A program made the position numbers and the translations under genes. From Bacteroidales bacterium (GTDB lineage Bacteria > Bacteroidota > Bacteroidia > Bacteroidales > F082): a stretch of DNA of 64,000 nucleotides. Location: assembly GCA_016290215.1 (NCBI GenBank), contig JAEETH010000014.1, positions 1 through 64,000 of the forward strand, read 5' to 3'. The notes under the pieces were generated by a model. That model did not search any database. It worked only from the letters and a program-made list of their open reading frames with translations, and was not told where the DNA came from. Positions 10,701 through 19,000 of this stretch are shown here, in pieces (the first letter of the stretch is position 1; every line of letters begins with the position of its first letter).

Positions 10701-12250
10701 AGACGGAAGAGTTCACTGAAACAGCTTGTGAGTCCTTCACATGGCATGGCACCCAATACACTGCCAGCGGTAACTACACCTTCGAGACCACTACGCCTCA
10801 AGGTTGCTTGCGCATCGAGACTTTACACCTTACTATTAATAGTGCGTTCGAAACCGAGTGGTCACAACAGGCTTATAACAGCTTCACCTGGAACGGCATC
10901 ACCTACGATGTCTCAGGCGATTACACACAGACCTTCACCTCACAACAAGGTTGCGACTCCATAGTGACCCTGCACCTCACCATCGACAACGAGGTGGTCA
11001 CCAACGAGTTTACGGACTTCGCCTGCGACAACTATACTTGGAATGGCATCAGCTACACCGCCTCTGGTGACTACGTGCAACACTTCCCGTCGCAACACCA
11101 AGGTGACAGTGTCGTGACCCTACACTTGACCATCTACCATGCCTCCACCACGCAATGGTCAGAGCAAGCTTGCGACAGCTACGAATGGGATGGCATGACC
11201 TACACCCGTTCGGGTGACTACACACGAGAGTACACCACACAACACGGCTGCGACAGTACCGTGACCCTGCACTTAACGCTCGGACACAGCTCTGAAAACC
11301 ATACAAACATCACCACATGTGAGTCATACGTCTGGTACGGTACCTTGTACACCGAAGAAGGCACATACGAACACATGGAGCATACCGCAACGGGTTGCGA
11401 CAGTCTGATGGTGTTGCACCTCTCCATCGGCACCAGCTTCATCTCAGAAGAAAGCCAAACGGCATGTGACTCCTACTTCTGGCGCAATAAACTCTGCTAT
11501 GAAACCGGCATCTATACTGATGAATCGCCAAATCCTGATGGCTGCGACAGTACCTTCATCCTCAACCTGACCATCAATCCGAGCGTGACCACCCACATTG
11601 CTGAGAAGGCCTGTAGGGAATACGAATGGTATGGCACAATCTACAATGAGTCAGGCGACTACGAATACGTTGAACAAAATGTGTTCGGCTGCGACAGCAC
11701 AGTCATCCTCCACCTCAGCATCGACGAAGGCCTTTCAACGGGCATCCATGGACAGACACTGATCAACCCGGCAACCAACCTGATTATGGGTGTCTACACC
11801 TACTATGTCGACTCAACGAATATCGATCCTGCCAATGTGCGTTGGAGCCTCGACCGTCCAGATTGGCGTATCACACCGCACCGTGCCTCCTGTAGGGTGA
11901 CCTGCCTGACCACCGGCGAAGCCAAGCTGAGAGCCTGGACAGAAAATGAATTCTGCGACTTCGACACCACATTGATCCTGCTCGGAAGCTTCTATGCTGT
12001 GGACGAAAACGACGATCCTGAACTCTCTGTCTATCCTAACCCGACCAGAGGCCAAGTTACTGTGAGCTGGCACGAAATCGAAGAGGTCAATGTCATTGAT
12101 ATGTTAGGACAGCGACTCGCCACCTACAAGTTAGGTAGGGTGGAGTCGTGCGAACTCAACATCCGCGACTATGCCCACGGCGTCTACATGCTTGAAATCA
12201 TTTCCTCGTCGGGCACGGCCTACCGACCTGTTGTAAGAGGACTTTATTAA
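1706..12250 (+). CDS. Giant T9SS-secreted tandem-repeat surface protein
   Basis: About 3,514 residues. A signal peptide (hydrophobic LLLVVLFLFVF, cleavage likely after AQT) is followed by a roughly 290-residue N-terminal region ending in a PPC-like beta segment, an Ig-like domain starting near GPYCVGETIHL, and a PKD domain (SEWDFGDGQ). About 57 tandem units of 49-52 residues follow, with the pattern ECDSYTW..G..YT.SG.Y....GC....TLHLTI, two Cys per unit. The C-terminus is a T9SS type A sorting domain (SVYPNPTRGQVTV, then VIDMLGQ, then HGVYMLEI). Such proteins are exported through SprA-type translocons; sprA lies 0.8 kb downstream. Expected role is surface adhesion or a structural fibre; no catalytic domain is visible. 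Start chosen at ATG 1706 because an upstream TTG at 1667 lies inside the promoter. Confidence 0.9.
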   Translation: MRHNAKLLLVVLFLFVFNLKPWAQTPYRQYSNNGVELNFSNIDDVYFRAYLLYNLSQDDRFIMTAEEDNGIFYIGSSDESLDEGFFDTFEDIYNLSYTDFQILSKLEVTDLYPVWKSQVDPRFFTSMMMDITLRNSREGENEHCINADPFCTSDFYEFDAASSDQTADEAGMDDGCIGLSYNPSWYYLRIADSGPLTIHMEGHDPDNPNTLRDIDFCLWGPYTEEQVNSGYACTHLTSDKIIDCNYSTSYLENAYMGYPEGEHQHNTGHGTVNYHVPQSGEYYLLMITNYSRQPCVITFNKPDETEPGTTDCSILPPIVNNDGPYCVGETIHLTAIGVAGASYSWTGPNNYRSRYQNPNRSNCTMAMAGPYICTITKNGQSACDTTWVEVYPNAVASFTASATTVCVGSPVDFTSTSTTNPAGYSIETSEWDFGDGQTASGATQSHTFNQTGTFTVTLNVATEGGYCTDETTQTITVSEGEEIQFDPVTSCTPYTWTEGNGETYSEPGVYEVVYETQTETGCPRTEYITITISDVEETETSITECDSYIWADGDGQTYNTSGDYVFNTTNEQGCPVIKTLHLTINQSEEDETSVSECDTYTWADGNGQTYTASGDYTWNTTTAQGCDKTVTLHLTINQSEEDETSVTECDTYTWADGNGQTYTASGDYTWNTQTADGCDKTVTLHLTINNSEEDETSVSECDTYTWADGNGQTYTSSGDYTWTTQTADGCDKTVTLHLTINQSEEDETTVAECDTYTWADGNGQTYTASGDYTWNTTTAQGCDKTVTLHLTINNSEEDETSVTECDTYTWADGNGQTYTASGDYVWNTTTAQGCDKTVTLHLTINQSEEDETSVTECDTYTWADGNGQTYTSSGDYVWNTTTAQGCDKTVTLHLTINNSEEDETSVTECDTYTWADGNGQTYTSSGDYVWNTTTAQGCDKTVTLHLTINNSEEDETSVTECDTYTWADGNGQTYTSSGDYVWSTTTAQGCDKTVTLHLTINNSEEDETSVTECDTYTWADGNGQTYTSSGDYVWNTTTAQGCDKTVTLHLTINNSEEDETSVTECDTYTWADGNGQAYTSSGDYVWNTTTAQGCDKTVTLHLTINNSEEDETSVTECDTYTWADGNGQTYTSSGDYVWNTTTAQGCDKTVTLHLTINNSEEDETSVTECDTYTWADGNGQTYTSSGDYVWNTTTAQGCDKTVTLHLTINNSEEDETSVTECDTYTWADGNGQTYTSSGDYVWNTTTAQGCDKTVTLHLTINNSEEDETSVTECDTYTWADGNGQTYTASGDYVWNTTTAQGCDKTVTLHLTINNSEEEDYNVTECDTYTWPNNGQTYTTSGNYVFNTTTAQGCPRTETLHLTINNSEEEDYNVTECDTYTWPNNGQTYTTSGDYVFNTTTAQGCPRTETLHLTINNSEEEDYTVTECDTYTWPNNGQTYTTSGDYVFNTTTAQGCPRTETLHLTINNSEEEDYTVTECDTYTWPNNGQTYTTSGDYVFNTTTAQGCPRTETLHLTINNSEVDETSVTECDTYTWADGNGQTYTTSGDYVWNTTTTQGCDKTVTLHLTINYSEEEDFNVTECDSYTWHGTNYTQGGTYTFDTQTAQGCPRTETLNLTINYSETEDFNVTECDSYTWADGNGQTYTSSGTYVNNTTTAQGCPRTETLHLTINTSEEEDYTVTECDTYTWPNNGETYTTSGTYVNNTTTAQGCPRTETLHLTINNSEEEEYNVTECDSYTWHGTNYTQGGTYTFDTQTAQGCPRTETLNLTINYSEEEDFNVTECDSYNWHGTNYTQSGTYTFDTQTAQGCDRTETLHLTINNSETEEFNVTECDSYTWHGTTYTSSGNYIFNTETAQGCERIETLHLTINQSETEEFNVTECDSYTWHGTQYTSSGNYTFETETEQGCLRTETLHLTINESENITLPAVTECDSYTWYGTAYTTSGNYTHESTTPEGCLRVETLPLTINNSETEEFTETACDSYTWHGTTYNFSGNYAYETTTAAGCPRTETLHLTINNSETEEFTDAACESYTWHGTTYTTSGNYTYNTTTAEGCPRTETLHLTISDVIQTDFSMQVCNNYTWNGQTYNTSGNYTQQFTSVQGCDSIVTLHLTISDAIQTEFTDQACDSYTWNGTPYTASGNYTQQFTSVQGCDSIVTLHLTINHSETEDINETACDAFTWHGTQYTESGNYTFETTTPQGCQKIETLHLTINQSETAEFTETQCDSYTWHGTEYTASGNYTFETTTPQGCQRIETLHLTINNSENVEITAASCDTYTWHGTQYNTSGTYTYNTTTAEGCPRTETLYLTISDVIQTEFTQQVCDSYTWNGQTYNTSGDYTQQFTTMQGCDSIVTLHLTISDAIQTEFTEQVCDSYTWNGIPYNSSGNYTQEFTSAQGCDSIVTLHLTVNHSETEDFTESACDSYTWHGTQYTESGNYTFETTTPQGCERIETLHLTINLSEDVELTAASCDSYTWHGTTYTSSGTYTYETTTAAGCERIETLHLTISDVIQTEFTQQVCDSYTWNGQTYNTSGNYTQQFTTMQGCDSIVTLHLTISDAIQTEFTDQACDSYTWNGVPYTTSGNYTQEFTSAQGCDSIVTLHLTVNHSETEDFNETACDAFTWHGTQYTESGNYTFETTTPQGCERIETLHLTINNSETEDFTMAACESYTWHGTTYTTSGTYTYNTTTAAGCERVETLYLTISDVIETEFTQQVCNSYTWNGQTYNTSGNYTQQFVSVQGCDSIVTLHLTISDAIQTEFSQQACENFTWNGQTYDASGDYTQQFTSVQGCDSIVTLHLTISDIETEDFTVTECDTYTWHGTAYTSSGTYTFETLTPAGCQRIETLYLTINNSETEDFTMAACESYTWHGTTYTASGTYTFNTTTAAGCERLETLYLTISDVIETEFTQQTCQSYTWNGQTYDATGNYTQQFTSVQGCDSIVTLHLTISDAIQTEFSQQACENFTWNGTTYDASGDYTQQFTSVQGCDSIVTLHLTISDVETEEFTETACESFTWHGTQYTASGNYTFETTTPQGCLRIETLHLTINSAFETEWSQQAYNSFTWNGITYDVSGDYTQTFTSQQGCDSIVTLHLTIDNEVVTNEFTDFACDNYTWNGISYTASGDYVQHFPSQHQGDSVVTLHLTIYHASTTQWSEQACDSYEWDGMTYTRSGDYTREYTTQHGCDSTVTLHLTLGHSSENHTNITTCESYVWYGTLYTEEGTYEHMEHTATGCDSLMVLHLSIGTSFISEESQTACDSYFWRNKLCYETGIYTDESPNPDGCDSTFILNLTINPSVTTHIAEKACREYEWYGTIYNESGDYEYVEQNVFGCDSTVILHLSIDEGLSTGIHGQTLINPATNLIMGVYTYYVDSTNIDPANVRWSLDRPDWRITPHRASCRVTCLTTGEAKLRAWTENEFCDFDTTLILLGSFYAVDENDDPELSVYPNPTRGQVTVSWHEIEEVNVIDMLGQRLATYKLGRVESCELNIRDYAHGVYMLEIISSSGTAYRPVVRGLY
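3160..11740 (+). repeat. Coding tandem-repeat array, about 57 units of 147-156 bp
   Basis: Reading the translation gives about 57 units. Units 3-16 (about 3,480-5,650) are nearly identical 156-bp copies of the ADGNGQTYT type; units 17-20 are a near-identical PNNGQTYTT block; from about 6,400 onward units diverge into HGT, NGQ and NGxP subtypes that recur in a higher-order order. Divergence rises toward the 3' end; units 54-57 keep only the Cys, Trp and Gly skeleton. The central block is a probable site of recombination-driven copy-number change and of assembly error. Confidence 0.92.
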
Positions 12251-12265
12251 GCATTTTTCAATAAC

Positions 12266-12312
12266 GAGAGGAACCGATAAGAAATGCATGTCATTTTTTA
12301 TCGGTTCCTCTC
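12266..12312 (+). terminator. Perfect inverted repeat after the giant gene, probable terminator
   Basis: GAGAGGAACCGATAA at 12266-12280 is exactly complementary to 12298-12312, with a 17-base spacer. A T-rich stretch follows after a few bases. It lies 16 bases after the stop of the giant gene and upstream of the ruvA promoter. Confidence 0.7.
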
Positions 12313-12330
12313 CTTTTATACTTTTTTTCG

Positions 12331-12338
12331 TACTTTTG
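12331..12338 (+). promoter_or_regulatory. -7 box of ruvA-sprA
   Basis: TACTTTTG matches TAnnTTTG and lies 22 bases before the ruvA start codon. The upstream TTG element is not clear. Confidence 0.55.
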
Positions 12339-12360
12339 CAATTTCAAATATTGCGCTCAA

Positions 12361-12942
12361 ATGTACGCCTTCATCACGGGTAAAATAGCCGAAAAATCAC
12401 CTACTTACGTCGTTCTCGACAACCAAGGCATCGGTTATTTCATCAACATCACGCTCAACACCTTCACCGCCATTGGCGAGAAGGAGGAAGCCAAGCTCTA
12501 CGTCCACGAGCAAATCCTCGAGGACGCCCATAACCTTTTTGGCTTCTTCACCGCCAAGGAACGCGACTTGTTTGAGCTGCTCATCTCCGTGTCGGGCGTA
12601 GGCTGCAACACGGCGAGGCTTATCCTCAGCTCGCTGACCGTCAACGAGTTGAGTACCGCCATCGCCAACGATGACGTGAAAACCATCCAAGCCGTGAAAG
12701 GCATCGGGGCCAAGACCGCCCAGCGCATTGTTATCGACCTGAAAGACAAACTGAAGAAAAACGACTTCCAGACGGAAATTTTCGCCGCTCCAAACAATAC
12801 AATCAAAACTGAAGCGTTATCAGCATTGACGATATTGGGCTTCAGCAAAGCCGCCGTCGACAAAGCCCTCGACCGCCTGCTGAAACAAATGCCCGACGCC
12901 AACGTCGAAACACTGATTAAGGAAGCACTTAAGATTCTGTAA
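12361..12942 (+). CDS. ruvA: Holliday junction branch migration protein RuvA
   Basis: The 193-residue protein has the RuvA layout: an OB-fold domain (residues 1-65, starting MYAFITGKI), two helix-hairpin-helix motifs in the middle (SVSGVGCNTARLIL and VKGIGAKTAQRIVIDLKDK) and a C-terminal UBA-like domain (about 148-193) that contacts RuvB. RuvA tetramers bind Holliday junctions and direct the RuvB motor. Length is normal for the family. It sits immediately upstream of sprA, an order seen in many Bacteroidota genomes, so the two are probably co-transcribed even though the functions differ. Confidence 0.97.
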   Translation: MYAFITGKIAEKSPTYVVLDNQGIGYFINITLNTFTAIGEKEEAKLYVHEQILEDAHNLFGFFTAKERDLFELLISVSGVGCNTARLILSSLTVNELSTAIANDDVKTIQAVKGIGAKTAQRIVIDLKDKLKKNDFQTEIFAAPNNTIKTEALSALTILGFSKAAVDKALDRLLKQMPDANVETLIKEALKIL

Positions 12943-12975
12943 ATCAAATGAATTTATATTATACAAAAGATATAA

Positions 12976-13094
12976 AAATGCGGAATGCGGAATTAGGAAT
13001 GCGGAATGAGAGCAAAGCCCTGCGTCGCATTGTGACAATGACTCCGTCGAATACTTCGTATTTCAGCATTCAGCATTCAGCATTCCTCATTCTT
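12976..13094. repeat. GCGGAATG word repeat overlapping the 5' end of sprA
   Basis: The left half holds degenerate direct copies of GCGGAATG (12977-13010) and the right half holds copies of TTCAGCATTCAGCATTC and CATTCCTCATTC (13064-13094), the two halves being roughly inverted. The same family occurs at 47444-47522. Part of this repeat is translated into the sprA signal peptide. Confidence 0.7.
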
Positions 13095-16000
13095 TTCCTT
13101 CTTGCATTATTCTTATCGCCAGCGCTTACTGCTGCAAACGACTATGATATTTTCTACAACCCCTATACCGTGGAGCCCGACACGACCAAGGTGATTTATC
13201 CCATCCCGGTCAGCACGGGCAACCCCATCGAAGACCTCCACAACCAGTCGCCGCTCTACCTCAGCGACCCCGAAAACTTCACCACCGAAATCATCTACGA
13301 CCCCCTCACCGGACAATACACCTTCAAACGCCGCATCGGCGAGTTCTATTACGACACCCCCACCACGCTGACACAAAGCGAATACTTTGAATATCAGAAC
13401 AAAAAAGGAATCCAACAATACTGGAAGGAACGCCGTAGCCAAAATGCACGTTCCACCACGAATGGCAACTCCATCATCCCGCCCATCTACGTCGGCGGCA
13501 AGGCCTTTGAAACCATCTTCGGCAGCAACACCATCGACATCCGTCCGCAAGGCTCCGTCGACCTTACCTTTGGTTTCAAACACAGCTACCGCGACGACCC
13601 CTCACTGAGCGAACGCCGTAAAAAACACAACGACTTCATCTTCGAGCAGGACATCCAACTCAACGTGATGGCCAAAATCGGTGACAAGATCAACTTCAAC
13701 ATCAACAAGAACACCAAGGCGACCTTCAACTACCAGGACAAGCTTGCACTGAAATACGAAGGAAAGGAAGATGAAATCATCCAACTACTCGAAGCCGGTA
13801 ACGTCAGTTTCCCGCTCAACAGCACCCTCATCACAGGTACGCAACAGCTATTCGGTATCAAGTCGAAACTGAAATTTGGAAACACCACCATTTCAGGCAT
13901 CGTCTCCTACCAAGAGAGTGAGTCGCAGAACGTCACCGTGCAAGGTGGCGCACAAACCAGCGAATTTATTATCAACTGCTTGGACTACGAAGACAACCGA
14001 CACTTCTTCCTGAGCCAGTTCTTCCGCGACCAATACGAAGCCGCTTTAGCCACGTTGCCTACGGTGACCTCAAGCGTCAACATCACCAAAATCGAAGTGT
14101 GGATTACCAACACCAACACCTCGACGCAAAACACACGTAACATCCTCGCCTTAAACGACTTGGGCGAAGCCAAAGATGAATGGATTTACAGTCAAGAAGT
14201 CATCCCCACCAATAGCACGATTTTTCCACGCAATGCAGCCAACAACTTGCTGACCCGCATGGACACCACCCAAATCCGAAACATCAGCACGGTGACCAAC
14301 TACATGAGCAACGACCCGATGCGCTTAGGCATGTCGGGCTACATGGTCTCGGGACGCGACTTCGAAAAAGTGGAAAACGCCCGTCGCTTGAGCAACACAG
14401 AATTTTCACTGAACTCCAAGTTAGGTTTCATCTCGTTGAATGTGACGCTCAACCCGAACCAAACCTTGGCCGTTGCCTACCAGTACACCATCGTGGGTTC
14501 CAACGATGTCTACCAAGTCGGTGAATTCTCCGACCAAGGCATCAACACCCCACAGGTGTTGGTTGCCAAGTTACTGAAAGGCACCACGGTGAACACCAAG
14601 ATGCCTATCTGGAACCTGATGATGAAGAACGTCTACAACATCAGAGCCTTCCAAATCAGCCCTAACGACTTCATGCTGAACATCTTCTACAACGGCAACT
14701 CCAGCAGCACACCTTACGGCTACTTCACCGAAGGCAGCGTGAAAGGCGTTTCGTTGCTTCACCTGATGGGACTCGATAACTTGACTACGCAAAACAACCC
14801 CATTGCGGGCGGTGATGGCGTGTTCGACTTCATCAACAATGCGGCCACACAAGGCGGTACCATCAACTCAGCGAACGGTCGCGTCTTCTTCCCCGTTTTG
14901 GAACCTTTCGGAAAGCACATCCACAACAAGATTTTCCCCGACGAACCTGACCTCGCCAACAAATACGCCTACGACTCGTTGTACACGATGACGAAGACCT
15001 CTGCCGAGCAGTATTCAGAGAAAAACAAGTTCAGTCTGAGAGGTTACTACTCGTCGCAGTCGGGCAGCGAAATCAGCCTCAACGCCATGAATGTGGCACA
15101 AGGTTCGGTCACCGTCACTGCTGGCGGCGTACAACTTGTTGAAAACGTGGACTACACCGTCGACTACACCTTAGGTCGTGTGACCATCATCAACGAAGGC
15201 GTTCTTAATTCCGGCACACCCATCAACATCGCCTTGGAGTCCAACTCTGGCTTCAGCGCCATCAAGAAGACCTTCCTCGGCGCCCGCGTCGAACACGAAT
15301 TCAACCGCGACTTCCACATCGGTGGTACGGTGCTGTATCTCGGCGAGAAGTCATATACCCAGAAAATCAACTACGGTGAGGAAGCCATCGCCAACACCAT
15401 CTACGGTGCCGACCTCAGCTACAACACAGAGGCCCGTTGGCTGACCACCCTCATCGACGCTTTGCCTGGCATTGAGACCAAAGCCCCGTCGCGCATCAGA
15501 GTGGACGGCGAGTTTGCCCGCTTCATCCCTGGACTCTCCAAGTCGGCAGCCGAGCGCAACACCTCCTACATCGACGACTTTGAAGGTGCCAAGTCGACCA
15601 TCGACCTGCGTCTACCCACGCTGTGGAACATGGCCAGCACCCCGCAAAACCAGACCGACCTCTTCCCCGAAGCTGCCGCTGGCACGGGTCTTGACTACGG
15701 CAAAAACCGCGCCCGCCTATCGTGGTACGTCATCGACAACTCGATTTTCTACGACCGCAACTACAACTACAGGCCAGCCAATATCACTAACGATGAGCTG
15801 TCGAAACACGCTGTGCGTCAAGTACTTGAAACCGAACTCTTCCCCACCAAGGACATTGCGGCTGGTACCCAAACCAACATGTCGGTGCTCAACTTGTCGT
15901 ATTATCCCGATGAGCGTGGCCCCTACAACTATGATGTCGACCCGACCCCCTACTCCGCTGGTGTCAACCTCGATGGCAAACTCAACGACCCGAAGAGCCG

Positions 16001-19000
16001 TTGGGCCGGTATCATGCGTAAGATGGAGTCGACCGACTTTGAAGCCACCAACATCGAATACATCGAATTCTGGCTGATGGACCCCTTTGCTGATGAAGCA
16101 TTCGCCAACAACCCCGGCAAGCTCTACATCAACTTAGGCGACATTTCCGAAGATATTTTGCGTGACGGCAGAAAATTCTACGAAAACGGTTTGCCCTCCA
16201 CTGCCGTCGTGGAAAATGTGGACACCACCATTTGGGGACGCGTGCCTACCTTGCAAGACCTTGTCGGTACCTTCAACAATTCATCTGAAGCCCGTCAATA
16301 CCAAGATGTCGGTTACGACGGCCTCCGCGACGTGGACGAACGCAGTTTCTTCGACAACAACTTCCTGACCCTCATCAGGGAACGCTTTGGCGAAGCCTCA
16401 CCCGCCTATGTCCAAGCCTACAACGACCCATCAAGCGACGACTACCACTACTTCCGTTCGTCCGACTGGGACAGCGACGAAACACATAGCAGCATTTTGG
16501 AGCGTTACAAGTTCTTCGCCAACCCCGAAGGCAACTCACCCGCCGACATCCAGCAGACGGAAGGCTACACCACCAGCAACTCCACGCTGCCCAATGCCGA
16601 AGATATCAACAACGATAACACCTTGAGCGAGTCGGAGCGCTACTACCAATATGTCATCGACATCGACCCGGCCAAGATGATTGTCGGACAAAACCACATC
16701 TCCGACGTCTTCCATGCCACCAATATCGCATTGCCCAACAACACCATCGGCAGCTGCACCTGGTATCAGTTCCGCATCCCCATCAAGCAACCTGACAAAG
16801 TCATCGGCCACATCGACGACTTCTCCTCCATCCGTTTCATGAGAATGTTCGTCACCGATTTTGAGCGTCCCATGGTGCTACGTTTCGCCACCCTCGACCT
16901 TGTCAAAGGCGAATGGCGCAGCTACTCGCAAAGCATTCAAGCCCCTGGCGAATACGAGCCTAACGACATCAGTAATGCCACCACTTTCGACATCTCGGCT
17001 GTCAGCATCGACGAAAACAGCCGCCGCGAACCCGTCCCGTATGTGATTCCGCCTGGCATCCTGCAAGAAAGAGTCATCGGTACCACGCAGGTGACCCGTA
17101 TCAACGAGCAGTCGCTACAAATGACAGTCCAGAACCTCGTCGACGGTGACGGTCGCGCCATCTACAAGACCGCCGACTTCGACTTCAGGCAATACAAATA
17201 CCTCAAGATGTTCGTCCACGCCGAAGCTGCCCACGAAGACAGCCCGCTCGAAGACCAAGACCTTACTGTGTTCTTCCGTTTGGGTACTGACTTCACCGAA
17301 AACTACTACGAGTATGAAGTGCCGCTGAAAGTGACACCTTGGGGAACCGCCTACACCAACAAGGAAGCCATCTGGCCAGAAATCAACAACTTGGACATTT
17401 TGTTGGAAGACCTCGTAGAGGTGAAGACCCACCGTAACGAAGCCATGAACCAGCCCAACAGCAACGTCAGGCTCAACTACATCTACTCTGAGAAGAAGAA
17501 GGTAGGCAACGTGGACGGCAGGGATTATTTCCACACCATCAAGGTGATTGGTAACCCAAGCATCAGCGACGTGGAAGCCATGATGATCGGTGTACGTAAC
17601 CCGAAACGCCAGAACTTGGCCGACGTCGACGATGGTCAGCCCAAGAGCGCCGTCATTTGGGTTAACGAGTTGCGTCTCACCGACTTGAACAGCAACGGCG
17701 GCATCGCAGCCACGGGCCGTATTGAAGCCACCTTGGCCGACTTTGGTCGAGTGAGTGTCAACGGCACCTACAGCTCCGCCAGCTTCGGGGCCTTGGACAG
17801 CCGTATTGCCAACAACACTTTCGAAGCCCACTCCGCCTTCAACGTCGCCACCGACCTCGAATTGGGCAAGTTCTTCGAGAACATCGGACTCAAGATTCCT
17901 ATGCACATCGACTACGGCGAAAACAAGATTACGCCGCTTTATAACCCCTACGACGCCGACATCAAGCTGAAAGACGCCCTCGCCGCCATGAGCAGCGACG
18001 AAGAGCGTAAGGAGTTCACTTCGACCATACACGACTTCACCCGACAAAAGAACATCAACTTCATGAATGTCAGGAAGGAACGTGTGACAAAGAAGCGTAA
18101 CAAAGGCGAGGAAAGCGGCAAGACCGAAAACTCAAGAGACCCCAACCGTGCCTTGAGCGGTGGTGGCCGTGGCAACGCTCCCAAGGTCCACATCTACGAC
18201 CTCGAGAACTTCAACCTCTCCTTCTCGTATGCCGAGACGTATCAGGAGAACACCGATATCAAGTACTATTTGACTAAGGCTTACCGTGGCGGCTTAGGCT
18301 ACAGCTACGCCGGCAACCCCAAGCCCTGGGAGCCTTTCTCCAAGGCCCAATGGGCTTCGAAACCCGCTCTGCAAATCATCAAAGACATCAACTTCTACTA
18401 TCTGCCGAAGAGCCTCACCTTCAACACGGAGATGTACCGCTTCTATTCGGAAAGAGAGTTGCGCAACAAGAGCGGCGGCGAAATCATCATCAACCCGACC
18501 TATTCCAAGCAATGGGACTGGAACCGCAACTACCAGCTGCGTTATGACCTCTCCCGCGGCTTGACCTTTGAATACTCGGCACAAGCACAAGCCTACATCT
18601 ACGAACCGGCAGGCATGGTCGACAAGAGCCAAGACCCAGAGACCTGGCAACTCAACCGCGACACCATCAAGAACGAGTTGAAACACTTGGGCTCGATGTC
18701 GCGATTCCAGCAGAGTGTCAACGCCAGCTACACCTTGCCCATCAACAAGATTCCGATTCTCAACTGGATCAACGCCAGCGCCAACTACCAAGGCACTTAC
18801 AGCTGGACTGCCTCGCCACAGCACATGCAGAAGCGCTTGGGCAACACCATCGAAAACTCCAACAACATCCAGGGTAACGCCACCCTCGATTTCACCAAGT
18901 TATACAACAAGGTGCCTTACCTAAAGAACCTCAACACGCCACGCCGTAACAACGACAGCGGCAGAGGCGGCAAGAACGATAAAGGCGGCAAGAAAGGCAA

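Noticed and set aside
3482..10801. Long open frames on the minus strand and other plus frames within the giant gene
   Set aside because: They are shadows of the repeat units: periodic, Val/Gly-rich, without start signals, and each repeats with the 147-156 bp period.
12940..13038. Separate small minus-strand gene in the ruvA-sprA gap
   Set aside because: The frame reads repeat DNA and the 3' part of ruvA in antisense; nothing supports expression.
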